Shown: piece after piece, positions 57,001 to 64,000 of the stretch
Layout: each line of letters begins with the position of its first letter
How positions within the stretch are numbered: position 1 is the first letter of the stretch
Source of the DNA: JABMOV01 sp964654545
GTDB lineage: Bacteria > Fidelibacterota > Marinisomatia > Marinisomatales > JABMOV01
Direction: 5' to 3'
Length of the DNA: 64,000 nt
Assembly: GCA_964654545.1 (NCBI GenBank)
Contig: CAZZIU010000009.1
Location: forward strand, 1 to 64,000
Made by a program: the position numbers and the translations under genes
The notes under the pieces: model-generated
What the model was told of the DNA's origin: nothing
Database searches by the model: none
Seen by the model: only the letters and a program-made list of their open reading frames with translations

Positions 57001-57342
57001 TCAAAAAATGGATTTACATCTTCGGAGGGTGATAAAATTGTCGTTGGATTATCGACGGTAATTGATATGGAATTAGAACATGAAGGAATGGTTCGTGATC
57101 TTATCCGTCAGGTTCAAATATTAAGAAAAGAAGCGGGGTTTGCAGTCGAGGATCGGATTCGGGTTTATGCAGCATTTCCCGATGATCTTTTCGAAGCGGT
57201 AAAAGGATTTGAGGAATATTTTTGTAACGAAACATTAACGGTATTTCTTGGAAAAGAATATAAATCGGGTGAATACCATAAGGATGTATCATTTCGCGGT
57301 TTTTCTTTTTCAATCGGATTAGAACGCGAAAGCACAGATTGA
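54031..57342 (+). CDS. ileS: Isoleucyl-tRNA synthetase with variant signature motifs
   Basis: A 1103-residue class I tRNA synthetase. The HIGH motif appears as GVHHAWGR near residue 57, and KMSKS as KDMHKSWGN near residue 650. The CP1 editing domain contains the GTGIVHIAPGCGD hallmark (T-rich/GTG-HxAPxxG). An anticodon-binding helical domain and a C-terminal extension follow. The DMHKSWGN spelling marks a divergent IleRS group also seen in other phyla; the specificity call therefore rests on overall layout. It is followed ten bases later by a DksA-like gene. Confidence 0.88.
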   Translation: MSIHKVDPKVDFIAHEHQILEFWQKNDIFAKRVKANEGKPRWSFLDGPITANNPMGVHHAWGRTLKDMYQRYKAMRGFELRYQNGFDCQGLWVEIEVEKELGFSSKRDVQEYGIEKFVNLCKERVYKYSKIQTDQSKRLGYWMDWDNSYYTMSDENNYTIWTFLKKLFDQGKIYRGTDVVPWSGRSGTSYSQMEIIEGRKLVAHDAVFIRFPLKNREKEYLLVWTTTPWTLTSNVAAAVNVDLDYVCIKTPDDSKYYFAKENLTFQRLEKQFKEKKNWIDGVPKLKTIEQIFKEHGGYAIERSLKGAEMIGWEYEGPYDHLPAQQEPGGYPYVKEDLLQKGIRGIDGHKIIAGGKDNEGNPVVVAGEGTGIVHIAPGCGDIDNRIGKKLGLVDIAPLDDESKYIDGFDWLTGKTATDGSTKDEIIQDLRDRQLLLHVEQYPHIYPHCWRSGDELVFRIVDEWYINMDWRNKIKKVVDEIDWKPDWGKDREHEWLDNMGDWMISKKRFWGLALPIWVFEDKSFYVVGSKDELKELAVDGWEEFEGNSPHRPWIDKVRIRHPETGLIGTRIKDVGNPWLDAGIVPYSTMGYISDKEYWEKWFPADFITECFPGQFRNWFYSLLAMSALLEEKAPFKTLLGHALVKDETGKDMHKSWGNAIWFDDAAEEMGVDVMRWMYVSQNVENNLLFGYDHANDVRKKIITLWNTYSFFATYAALDNFVPQTDGLLSKDLTLLDKWILSKLHSLVLDANELFEQFQADRFIRKLDKFLEDLSNWYIRRNRRRFWKSEDDSDKQAAYDTLYEVLLTSVKLLAPILPFVTEKIYQNLVCNVDESAPESVHLCDYPQADAHWIDHELEIQIDALKQVVELGRSARNKANLKIRQPLATLAFVTNDDSIADFIFEHQDVVLDELNVKHMDRFASPTELIQYEVKPNLPALGQSYGKDMQAIRQKINSIDPVDLVSTLKTKGEFSLELADKVINLTTDHILVDIVSKNGFTSSEGDKIVVGLSTVIDMELEHEGMVRDLIRQVQILRKEAGFAVEDRIRVYAAFPDDLFEAVKGFEEYFCNETLTVFLGKEYKSGEYHKDVSFRGFSFSIGLERESTD

Positions 57343-57351
57343 GAGGTTTTT

Positions 57352-57780
57352 ATGGCTAGGAAAATGCGATATACAAAAGCAGAATTAGAAAAATTTAAGA
57401 AGTCAATTTTAGGAAAAATGGATAAAGTTGCCCAGGAGATGGGTGATATTAAAGACGGTATTAGCAATACAGGTCCCACAGGGAGCAGCATGTCACCGGA
57501 TTCAATTTATAGTTTACATATGGCCGATGCAGGAACAGATTCCCACGAGCGTGAAAAGAATTACCTGTTGATGACTCGTGAAAACCGTCATTTTAGAAAT
57601 CTGGAACAGGCGCTGGAACGAATCGAAGATGGAACGTTTGGGATTTGTTCAGAATGTGCCGATGAACCAAAGAACCTCTGTGATACCTGTCCCCTCATTC
57701 CCGCAGAACGATTAATGGAAGTACCTAATGCTACAAAATGTGTGGCTGTTAAGGAGCGTGATAAGCTTAATTTATTATGA
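57352..57780 (+). CDS. TraR/DksA-family zinc-finger protein
   Basis: A 142-residue protein with an N-terminal coiled-coil (KAELEKFKKSILGKMDKVAQEM) and a C-terminal zinc finger, GICSECADEPKNLCDTCP, with four Cys in the usual order. These proteins bind the RNA polymerase secondary channel, often with ppGpp. The ileS-dksA-like-lspA-rluD order is common in several phyla. The stop overlaps lspA by four bases. Confidence 0.9.
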   Translation: MARKMRYTKAELEKFKKSILGKMDKVAQEMGDIKDGISNTGPTGSSMSPDSIYSLHMADAGTDSHEREKNYLLMTRENRHFRNLEQALERIEDGTFGICSECADEPKNLCDTCPLIPAERLMEVPNATKCVAVKERDKLNLL

Positions 57781-58259
57781 TCGTTCTTTTTTTCACTTGC
57801 GCGGTTGTCATTGTTGATCAATGGACGAAATTTTTGGTACGCACCCAGTTTGAATTGTATGAGTCGAAAACGGTCATCGACGGATTTTTCCAGTTAACCT
57901 ATGTAACCAACGATGGCATGGCTTTTGGAATAAATTTCCCTGGAGGATTTTACTTATTTACGACTGCATCTGTAGTTATGACAATTGTATTGTTCTATTA
58001 CTTGTGGAAAGAAAAATCAAATAATTTGCTGCTACGGATTTCACTTGCACTGATCTTGGGAGGGGCGATTGGAAATCTTATTGATCGAGTAATATTGCAT
58101 TCTGTTGTAGATTTTTTCGATTTTATATTTGGTACCTATCATTTTTATATCTTTAATGTCGCAGATTCTTCTGTAACTGTGGGTATGATACTGTTTTTGG
58201 TTTATTCTTTTTTCCTTCAACCTAAAGAAAAACTCGTTACTAATCTGATTGAACAATAA
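57777..58259 (+). CDS. lspA: Lipoprotein signal peptidase (signal peptidase II)
   Basis: A 160-residue aspartyl peptidase with four membrane helices that cleaves lipoprotein signals before the acylated Cys. Conserved parts are DQWTKFLV, YVTNDGMAFGI, LILGGAIGNLIDR, VVDFFDF and FNVADSSVTVG, the last two carrying the catalytic Asp residues. It overlaps the DksA-like gene (ATGA) and runs into rluD by eleven bases. It would process the several lipoproteins encoded in this window. Confidence 0.95.
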   Translation: MIVLFFTCAVVIVDQWTKFLVRTQFELYESKTVIDGFFQLTYVTNDGMAFGINFPGGFYLFTTASVVMTIVLFYYLWKEKSNNLLLRISLALILGGAIGNLIDRVILHSVVDFFDFIFGTYHFYIFNVADSSVTVGMILFLVYSFFLQPKEKLVTNLIEQ

Positions 58260-59217
58260 GTCCATTCTGGTTTCGCAATCGGGAAGTCGCCTGGACAAGT
58301 ATATTGCTGAAAAACTTCCAAATTTGTCGAGGACGAAAATAAAGGAGATGATTGATCTCCACTTGGTTTCCGTCAATGGTGATTATGAAAAACCAAGTTA
58401 TATCGTCATCGAAGACGATGTGATAGATATACAGAATTTCGTAGTTGATCCAGAAGTATACAAAATTGAGGGTGAAAATATACCTCTCACTATTCTCTAT
58501 AAAGATGATGACTTAGCCGTTATTGATAAACCTCCTGGACTGGTTGTTCACCCAGGTATTGGAGTGAAGAGTGGAACATTGGTACACGCCCTCACATACC
58601 ATTTTGGTACTTTGTCAGAAATCAATGGGGCACACCGTGCTGGCATTATCCATCGATTGGATAAGGAAACATCGGGTCTTATGGTTGTTGCATTATCCAA
58701 TTCGGCACATGTGCATATTGCCGGTCAATTTGAGCAAAGAATTGTCAAAAAGAAATATATTGGAATGACGTGGGGTAATTGGGAAAGGAAATCTGGATCT
58801 ATTTCCGGTTTTATTAATAGAAAAAGGACCGATCCAACCTCGTATAGAGTTGCAACACACGGAAAAGCAGCAGAAACAAGTTATGACGTAGTTTTTGAGA
58901 GTAACTATCTATCAGAAGTCGAGTTTACTCCTAAAACCGGCCGTACCCATCAGATTCGTGTCCATGCTGCATCCATGTTACACCCAATTTTCTGTGATGA
59001 AAAGTATGGAGGCGGCCTTAATCGCATAAAAGGATACATACCTGAGACTGGAATTCAGTTAAAAAACATGATAAATTTAATAGGACGACATGCCCTACAT
59101 GCTAGCCAACTCTCATTTACACATCCGGTTACAAAGCAGCCAATGCATTTCAATGCACCGCTCCCACATGATATGCAATCTTTGGCAGAACGCATGAGGG
59201 CTGATGACAGAATATAG
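58249..59217 (+). CDS. rluD: 23S rRNA pseudouridine synthase, RluD type
   Basis: A 322-residue pseudouridine synthase. An S4 RNA-binding domain (SRLDKYIAEKLPNLSRTKIKEMI) precedes the catalytic domain with HRLDKETSGL, whose Asp is the nucleophile, and KTGRTHQIRVH. The start is TTG at 58249 inside lspA, forced by the S4 domain's position. The stop overlaps the Xer gene start. Confidence 0.93.
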   Translation: MNNKSILVSQSGSRLDKYIAEKLPNLSRTKIKEMIDLHLVSVNGDYEKPSYIVIEDDVIDIQNFVVDPEVYKIEGENIPLTILYKDDDLAVIDKPPGLVVHPGIGVKSGTLVHALTYHFGTLSEINGAHRAGIIHRLDKETSGLMVVALSNSAHVHIAGQFEQRIVKKKYIGMTWGNWERKSGSISGFINRKRTDPTSYRVATHGKAAETSYDVVFESNYLSEVEFTPKTGRTHQIRVHAASMLHPIFCDEKYGGGLNRIKGYIPETGIQLKNMINLIGRHALHASQLSFTHPVTKQPMHFNAPLPHDMQSLAERMRADDRI

Positions 59218-60118
59218 TTCAAACATTCGTTCGGATTTTCTTGATTATATCATTCGGGAACGGGGATATTCTGAATATACAGCCATATCCTACCGCCGTG
59301 ACATCAACCAATTCATTGATTTTATGGAATCATATTTGGGAGAGGCATTGCACAATTTCTCAACAGTTGATAAACCAGCAATCCGGCATTTTTTAGGTAA
59401 GGAATTTGAGGCGGGTTATAGTTCCAAGACAGTTGCCCGGCGTCTAGCCACATTAAAATCATTTTTTAAATATTTGGTGCAGGCTGAAATCGTTTCACAC
59501 AATCCCGCCGCAGCAATCCAATCACCTAAAATAAAAAAGTCATTGCCCTCCTATCATAGCGACCAAACAATCGAGAAATTAATGCAATTACCAAATCAGT
59601 CCACGATAACCGGATTGCGGGACAAAGCCATATTGGAATTCTTTTACAGTACAGGGATGCGGTTAAGTGAATTGACTGGTTTAAATACTGGTGATGTTGA
59701 CGAAAATAATCATTTGGTCCGAGTTCGGGGAAAGGGCAACAAGGAACGTGTTATCCCGTATGGCCAACGTGCTGGAATGGCCTTGGATCATTATTTTAAC
59801 GGGCGTGGAATATCACTTCATTCCACCAATCGTTCCACTCCATTATTCGTAAATAATAAAGGAAATCGTTTATCAAAAAGAACAATTCAGCAGCGTATCC
59901 GACAATACTTAATGCAAGTAGCCCGATCCGAACGATTGGGCCCACATACCTTGCGACATAGTTTTGCTACGCACTTAATGGATCGGGGGGCAGATATTAG
60001 GGCGGTGAAAGATTTACTGGGACATAGCAGTCTTTCTTCAACACAGGTCTATACACATTTACAGCCTGAAAAAATGAAAAAGGTCTATAAACAAGCACAT
60101 CCACATGGAACAAAATAG
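59204..60118 (+). CDS. Tyrosine recombinase XerC/XerD
   Basis: A 304-residue tyrosine recombinase for resolving chromosome dimers at dif. The N-terminal SAM-like core-binding domain (DFLDYIIRERGYSEYTAISYRRDI) is followed by the catalytic domain: R in TGMRLSEL, HTLRHSFATHL (H-x-x-R) and GHSSLSSTQVYTH with the nucleophilic Tyr. Neighbouring housekeeping genes and standard length argue for the core Xer enzyme rather than a phage integrase. XerC and XerD cannot be told apart here. Confidence 0.92.
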   Translation: MTEYSSNIRSDFLDYIIRERGYSEYTAISYRRDINQFIDFMESYLGEALHNFSTVDKPAIRHFLGKEFEAGYSSKTVARRLATLKSFFKYLVQAEIVSHNPAAAIQSPKIKKSLPSYHSDQTIEKLMQLPNQSTITGLRDKAILEFFYSTGMRLSELTGLNTGDVDENNHLVRVRGKGNKERVIPYGQRAGMALDHYFNGRGISLHSTNRSTPLFVNNKGNRLSKRTIQQRIRQYLMQVARSERLGPHTLRHSFATHLMDRGADIRAVKDLLGHSSLSSTQVYTHLQPEKMKKVYKQAHPHGTK

Positions 60119-60132
60119 GAGATTAATTACGC

Positions 60133-61749
60133 ATGTCACATTCTGATTTAGGACTGGAAAAAATTGGTTTGACAAACGTCTCAAGGATTGAAAGAAATTT
60201 ACCGGTAGAAAGCATGGTTGAAGATATTATTTTACGTAAAGAAGGTAAAATTGGTATGAATGGAGCTGTAATGGTTGATACTGGCCGTTACACAGGTAGA
60301 TCACCGAAGGATAAATATTTTGTTGATGAACCCAGCTCGAATAAGAACATATGGTGGGGACCAGTCAATGTAAAAATCAAAGAGGAAATTTTTGACCAAT
60401 TATACGCCAAAGTTACCAAACACTATAACAATGCTGATGATTCCAATACGTACATCTTCGACGGATTTGCTGGGGCCGACCCTAAATACCGTATGAATGT
60501 TCGCATGATTGCAAAGAAAGCATGGCAAGTCCATTTTGCCCACAATATGTTCATGCGACCGGAATCAGGTGAGCTGGATGGCTTTGAGCCTGACTTTACA
60601 ATTATTAACGCATCTGATGTGTATAACCGGAAGTTTGAAGAGTTTGGAATGAATTCCAAAACGTTCATTATATTTCATTTGGGGAAAAGAATTGCAATTA
60701 TTGGGGGAACCGAATACGGCGGTGAAATGAAAAAAGGTATATTTTCCGTAATGAATTATTATCTCCCGCTGAAGGGTGTACTATCTATGCATTGTTCAGC
60801 AAATGTGGATGCAAAGGGAGAAAACCCTGCAATATTCTTTGGTTTAAGCGGAACCGGTAAGACCACCCTCAGTACGGATCCGGACAGACCGCTCATTGGC
60901 GACGATGAACATGGTTGGTCTGATGATGGAATTTTCAATTTTGAAGGTGGGTGCTATGCAAAAGTGATTAATTTGAACCCTGACCACGAACCAGGGATAT
61001 ACAATGCCATTCGGCATGGTGCTTTATTGGAAAATGTAGTGTACGATGAACGCACTCGTGCAGTCGATTTTTCCGATGAATCCAAAACGGAAAATACCCG
61101 CGTTTCCTACCCATTAAATTATATTGATAACTCTATCTTTGGTCAGGGCAAACCGGCAAAATCAGGACACCCCAAAACGATTATTTTTCTTACCTGTGAT
61201 GCCTATGGAATCTTGCCACCTGTTGCCCAGTTGACACCGGAGCAGGCAATGTACCATTTTATCAGTGGGTATACGGCAAAAGTAGCCGGAACTGAACGGG
61301 GTATCACCGAGCCTGTTGCAACATTCTCACCATGTTTTGGCGGGCCATTTTTGACATTGCACCCACTAAAGTATGCCGAACTATTACGTGATAAAATGAA
61401 GCAGCATCAGGTTCCGGCATACCTGGTAAATACTGGTTGGATTGGTGCAAATGCCCAATCTGGAGCGAAACGAATAAGTTTGCCCATAACAAGGAAAATC
61501 ATTCATACAATTCTTGGTGGAGATATCAAGAATTCCACATTCGTCACTGATCCGTACTTTGGCTTTGCCGTTCCGGATAAGTTGGGAGATATTGATCCTG
61601 AATTACTGGTTTCGGAACGTGCATGGTCTTCAAAGGACGAATACCATAAATCCGCAAAAGAACTCGTAAAGAAATTCCGGATTAATTTCGCCAAGTACGA
61701 TACCGGAGAAGAGACGGTTCGAAACGCGGGACCTTCACTAAACGCATAA
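60133..61749 (+). CDS. pckA: Phosphoenolpyruvate carboxykinase (ATP)
   Basis: A 538-residue ATP-dependent PEPCK linking oxaloacetate and phosphoenolpyruvate. The kinase-1a P-loop GLSGTGKTTLS is at residues 237-247, and kinase-2 LIGDDEHGW follows. The substrate-binding RYTGRSPKDK is near residue 54. Length is standard and it starts 14 bases after the recombinase. Confidence 0.96.
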   Translation: MSHSDLGLEKIGLTNVSRIERNLPVESMVEDIILRKEGKIGMNGAVMVDTGRYTGRSPKDKYFVDEPSSNKNIWWGPVNVKIKEEIFDQLYAKVTKHYNNADDSNTYIFDGFAGADPKYRMNVRMIAKKAWQVHFAHNMFMRPESGELDGFEPDFTIINASDVYNRKFEEFGMNSKTFIIFHLGKRIAIIGGTEYGGEMKKGIFSVMNYYLPLKGVLSMHCSANVDAKGENPAIFFGLSGTGKTTLSTDPDRPLIGDDEHGWSDDGIFNFEGGCYAKVINLNPDHEPGIYNAIRHGALLENVVYDERTRAVDFSDESKTENTRVSYPLNYIDNSIFGQGKPAKSGHPKTIIFLTCDAYGILPPVAQLTPEQAMYHFISGYTAKVAGTERGITEPVATFSPCFGGPFLTLHPLKYAELLRDKMKQHQVPAYLVNTGWIGANAQSGAKRISLPITRKIIHTILGGDIKNSTFVTDPYFGFAVPDKLGDIDPELLVSERAWSSKDEYHKSAKELVKKFRINFAKYDTGEETVRNAGPSLNA

Positions 61750-61765
61750 CCTCAAGGGAGGAAAA

Positions 61766-62056
61766 TTGAATATTGAATTCACTGCCCGGCATTTTCATGC
61801 TCCTGAAAACCTGAGGATATATACTGAGAACGAAGTTCAACGCATAAAAAAAGTGTACGATCGCGCAGTACAATGTCAGGTGATTTTGTATCACGAACAT
61901 GGGTTGTATAAGGCGGAATTAAATCTTTCCGTTCCACAACGAAAATTCAATGTGACAGAAACTACCGACAATGTAACCAAGTCGATTGATAATGCTGTTG
62001 AGAAAATGATTTTGCGTGTCGCCAAGTACAAGGATAAAATGCAAAATTTCCACTGA
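61766..62056 (+). CDS. hpf: Ribosome hibernation promoting factor (short HPF / YfiA family)
   Basis: A 96-residue HPF-like protein. NIEFTARHFHAPENLRIYTENEVQRIKKVYDRA is the typical first strand and helix, and NVTKSIDNAVEKMILRVAKYKDKM the second helix. It lacks the C-terminal domain of long HPF. The start is TTG with GGGAGGAAAA just upstream. It inactivates ribosomes in stationary phase. Confidence 0.9.
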   Translation: MNIEFTARHFHAPENLRIYTENEVQRIKKVYDRAVQCQVILYHEHGLYKAELNLSVPQRKFNVTETTDNVTKSIDNAVEKMILRVAKYKDKMQNFH

Positions 62057-62079
62057 TGTTATTTTAGTTGCAGTGACCT

Positions 62080-62162
62080 AGGCGAAGCACAAAATAAAAT
62101 CCCTAATTTTATTTGATGAATATTCGTGCGTTTAATTGATGATACAAATTAGTGCTTTGCCT
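62080..62162 (+). promoter_or_regulatory. Structured leader upstream of metK-ahcY, candidate riboswitch
   Basis: AGGCGAAGCAC (62080-62090) pairs over eleven positions, one G-U, with GTGCTTTGCCT (62152-62162). Inside, AAATAAAAT and ATTTTATTT make a nine-base hairpin, and TAATT…AATTA can form a short third stem, giving a three-way-junction outline. The position before metK and ahcY recalls the SAM-Chlorobi and SAH RNA motifs. I do not recognise their conserved cores, so identity is open. It ends 77 bases before the metK ATG. Confidence 0.45.
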
Positions 62163-62239
62163 AAATTTTAAACTGTTTTTCCAAAATAATCTTAATGTAA
62201 ACAGATTATATAACTTTATAAGTAAGGAATTTTGTACTC

Positions 62240-63415
62240 ATGAGTATTTTTCACTTTACCAGTGAATCTGTTACAGAAGGACATCCTGATAAAGTCTGTG
62301 ATGCTATATCAGATGCAATTCTGGACGATCTGTTAACCCAGGATCCTAATTCACGAGTGGCCTGTGAAACACTGGCTACCAAGGGACTAGTAGTGGTCAG
62401 CGGAGAAGTATCAACCCATGGATTTTCCGAGGTTGAGCGGATTGTCAAAGAAACATTACAGCATATTGGATATACTAACGTTGCATATGGCATGGATGAT
62501 CAATCAGTACGTGTTATTTCTTCATTGCACACTCAAAGTCCGGAAATTGCGCAGGGTGTGGTAGAAACTAACGAAAGGGAACAGGGAGCAGGTGATCAAG
62601 GATTGATGTTTGGATATGCTTGCCGTGAAACAAAAGAATTAATGCCACTACCTATTTTTCTTGCGCACAGGTTAACCGAAAAACTGGCAATTGAAAGAAA
62701 AAGTGGCCGGATGCCTTGGTTGCGACCTGATGGGAAATCTCAAGTTTCTGTTGCTTACCATGATGGCAAACCAAATAAAGTATCAAAAACTGTAATTGCC
62801 ACCCAGCACAATGATATGTTAACCCAATACGGTACGGAAAAAAGTGAGCATGCATTTGTAGAACAAGAAGTTATAAAAAATATTATTGAGCCGATCTTTG
62901 AACAACATAATATTATCTTCGATCCCAATTTCATTGTAAATGGAACTGGACGATTTGTTTACGGCGGACCGGAAGCCGATACAGGATTAACCGGAAGAAA
63001 AATAATCGTAGACACCTACGGTGGATATGCACCTCATGGAGGTGGGGCTTTTAGTGGTAAAGATCCATCTAAAGTTGATAGATCAGCTACGTATATGGCC
63101 AGATATATTGCCAAAAATGTGGTTGCAGCTGAATTGGCAGATAAGTGTGAAGTACAGTTATCATACAGCATAGGTGTTGCAGAACCTACGTCGTTATATG
63201 TTCGATCATTTGGTACTGGAAAAATTTCAGATGACGCATTAACCAAGTTGGTTCACAAGGTTTTTCCTGTAAAACCAGCGGAGATTATTTCACATTTACA
63301 ATTAAAACATCCACGTTATTTCCCTACATCCTCCTATGGTCATTTTGGACGGGAATTGGATTTATTTACCTGGGAAGCAACCAATATGGTTGATGAACTG
63401 GACAGAAACGCATAA
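62240..63415 (+). CDS. metK: S-adenosylmethionine synthase
   Basis: A 391-residue MetK that makes SAM from methionine and ATP. The N-terminal FTSESVTEGHPDKVCD, the GAGDQGLMFGYA nonapeptide region and GGGAFSGKDPSKVDRSA P-loop-like motif are all present. It is followed ten bases later by ahcY, forming a SAM-cycle operon behind a structured leader. Confidence 0.97.
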   Translation: MSIFHFTSESVTEGHPDKVCDAISDAILDDLLTQDPNSRVACETLATKGLVVVSGEVSTHGFSEVERIVKETLQHIGYTNVAYGMDDQSVRVISSLHTQSPEIAQGVVETNEREQGAGDQGLMFGYACRETKELMPLPIFLAHRLTEKLAIERKSGRMPWLRPDGKSQVSVAYHDGKPNKVSKTVIATQHNDMLTQYGTEKSEHAFVEQEVIKNIIEPIFEQHNIIFDPNFIVNGTGRFVYGGPEADTGLTGRKIIVDTYGGYAPHGGGAFSGKDPSKVDRSATYMARYIAKNVVAAELADKCEVQLSYSIGVAEPTSLYVRSFGTGKISDDALTKLVHKVFPVKPAEIISHLQLKHPRYFPTSSYGHFGRELDLFTWEATNMVDELDRNA

Positions 63416-63424
63416 AGGAATCAA

Positions 63425-64000
63425 ATGGACACATTAACCAAACCAATAACCATACTTGAAAATTTGCCATATAAAGTCAAGGATATCTCACTGGCTGAGG
63501 CAGGTAGAAAAGCAATCGGAATTGCCGAGAAGGAAATGCCAGGATTGATGGCAACTCGCGAAAAATATGGAAAAGAAAAGCCGCTTTCAGGATTTAGATT
63601 AAGTGGTTCACTTCATATGACAATCGAAACAGCAGTATTAATTGAAACCTTAAAAGAATTGGGGGCAGACGTTCGCTGGGCAAGTTGTAACATTTTTTCT
63701 ACTCAGGATCACGCTGCAGCTGCCATAGCTGAGACAGGTATACCAGTCTACGCCTGGAAAGGGGAAACATTAGAGCAATACTGGTGGTGTACTTTACAAG
63801 CCCTGACTTTTAATACCCATGAAGGCCCAAACCTTATTGTGGATGACGGTGGTGATGCGACCCTCTTGATACATAAGGGATTTGCACTGGAAGAGTATTA
63901 CGCCAAAAACCATTCCGTTCCCGAGATTACTACTGATGTAGAGGAAGAACGTATTGTGGAAGAATTATTGCGTTCCGTTTTAAAGAAGAACCCGCTACAC
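63425..64000 (+). CDS. ahcY: Adenosylhomocysteinase, 5' part (cut by window end)
   Basis: The first 192 codons of an S-adenosylhomocysteine hydrolase, open to the window edge. FRLSGSLHMTIETAVLIETL, WASCNIFSTQDHAAAAIA and LIVDDGGDATLLIHKG are highly conserved substrate-binding parts. AAAGGA lies just before the ATG. The enzyme removes SAH produced by SAM-dependent methylation, complementing metK upstream. Confidence 0.97.
   Translation, partial: MDTLTKPITILENLPYKVKDISLAEAGRKAIGIAEKEMPGLMATREKYGKEKPLSGFRLSGSLHMTIETAVLIETLKELGADVRWASCNIFSTQDHAAAAIAETGIPVYAWKGETLEQYWWCTLQALTFNTHEGPNLIVDDGGDATLLIHKGFALEEYYAKNHSVPEITTDVEEERIVEELLRSVLKKNPLH

Noticed and set aside
59204..60118. Xer-type recombinase as a mobile-element integrase
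   Set aside because: Lies in a housekeeping run with no att-like repeats, tRNA or phage genes nearby; length and motifs fit the chromosomal Xer enzyme.
1..64000. tRNA, rRNA, insertion sequence or CRISPR genes
   Set aside because: I looked through the intergenic spaces by eye and saw no cloverleaf with CCA-type end, no rRNA, no transposase and no CRISPR array; a computational scan could still find a short one.

Overview
The window looks like a chromosomal segment of an AT-rich, Gram-negative-type bacterium of the FCB group, most likely Marinimicrobia/Neomarinimicrobiota or a neighbouring lineage. This placement is an inference from three signs. Large secreted proteins end in the NYPNPFNPTT-type C-terminal domain used for type IX-style sorting. 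Outer-membrane barrel proteins and lipoproteins are present. The housekeeping clusters (yajC-def-fmt-rsmB-PASTA, lspA-rluD-xer, metK-ahcY) are bacterial and undisturbed. A 100-N scaffold gap shows this is a draft or metagenome assembly.

Layout. 1-8 kb is a surface-polysaccharide region: three sulfotransferases, a glycosyltransferase interrupted by the gap, a Wzx-type flippase and a YfhO-type membrane protein. 8-18 kb is mostly housekeeping: a histidine kinase, a 3-methyladenine glycosylase, yajC, def, fmt, rsmB, a PASTA protein, a SEC59-like kinase, a BatA-like protein and hflX. A probable structured RNA follows hflX. 18-22.9 kb carries a dicarboxylate symporter, a DUF885 hydrolase and a sodium:solute symporter. 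22.9-24.9 kb is a decayed tract with three broken genes: a pilin-like gene, a histidine kinase and a small membrane protein.

24.95-34.04 kb is the most striking region. Six tightly packed genes run on one strand: a di-heme b cytochrome of ferric-reductase type, an Fe-S/FAD oxidoreductase, three multiheme c cytochromes with 20, 34 and 8 canonical CXXCH sites, and an outer-membrane beta-barrel. Together they could form a continuous route from a cytoplasmic reductant across both membranes, that is, a porin-cytochrome conduit for extracellular electron transfer. The function is inferred; the gene order and heme motifs are read directly.

34-38 kb holds a small reverse-strand operon (acetyltransferase, 30-aa peptide, small membrane protein), pyrF-pyrE, a lipoprotein cyclophilin and a patatin-like lipase. 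38.2-40.7 kb encodes DsbD and a TlpA-like thioredoxin, which could supply the thiol chemistry needed for cytochrome c maturation. 40.7-48.1 kb is a second envelope cluster: an M1 peptidase, a beta-propeller lipoprotein, a pentaheme lipoprotein and an FG-GAP secreted protein. 48.2-52.4 kb is a 1379-aa secreted multidomain protein with dockerin-like and cohesin-like segments. 52.5-64 kb returns to housekeeping: HtrA protease, ileS, a DksA-like protein, lspA, rluD, a Xer recombinase, pckA, hpf, metK behind a structured leader, and the start of ahcY.
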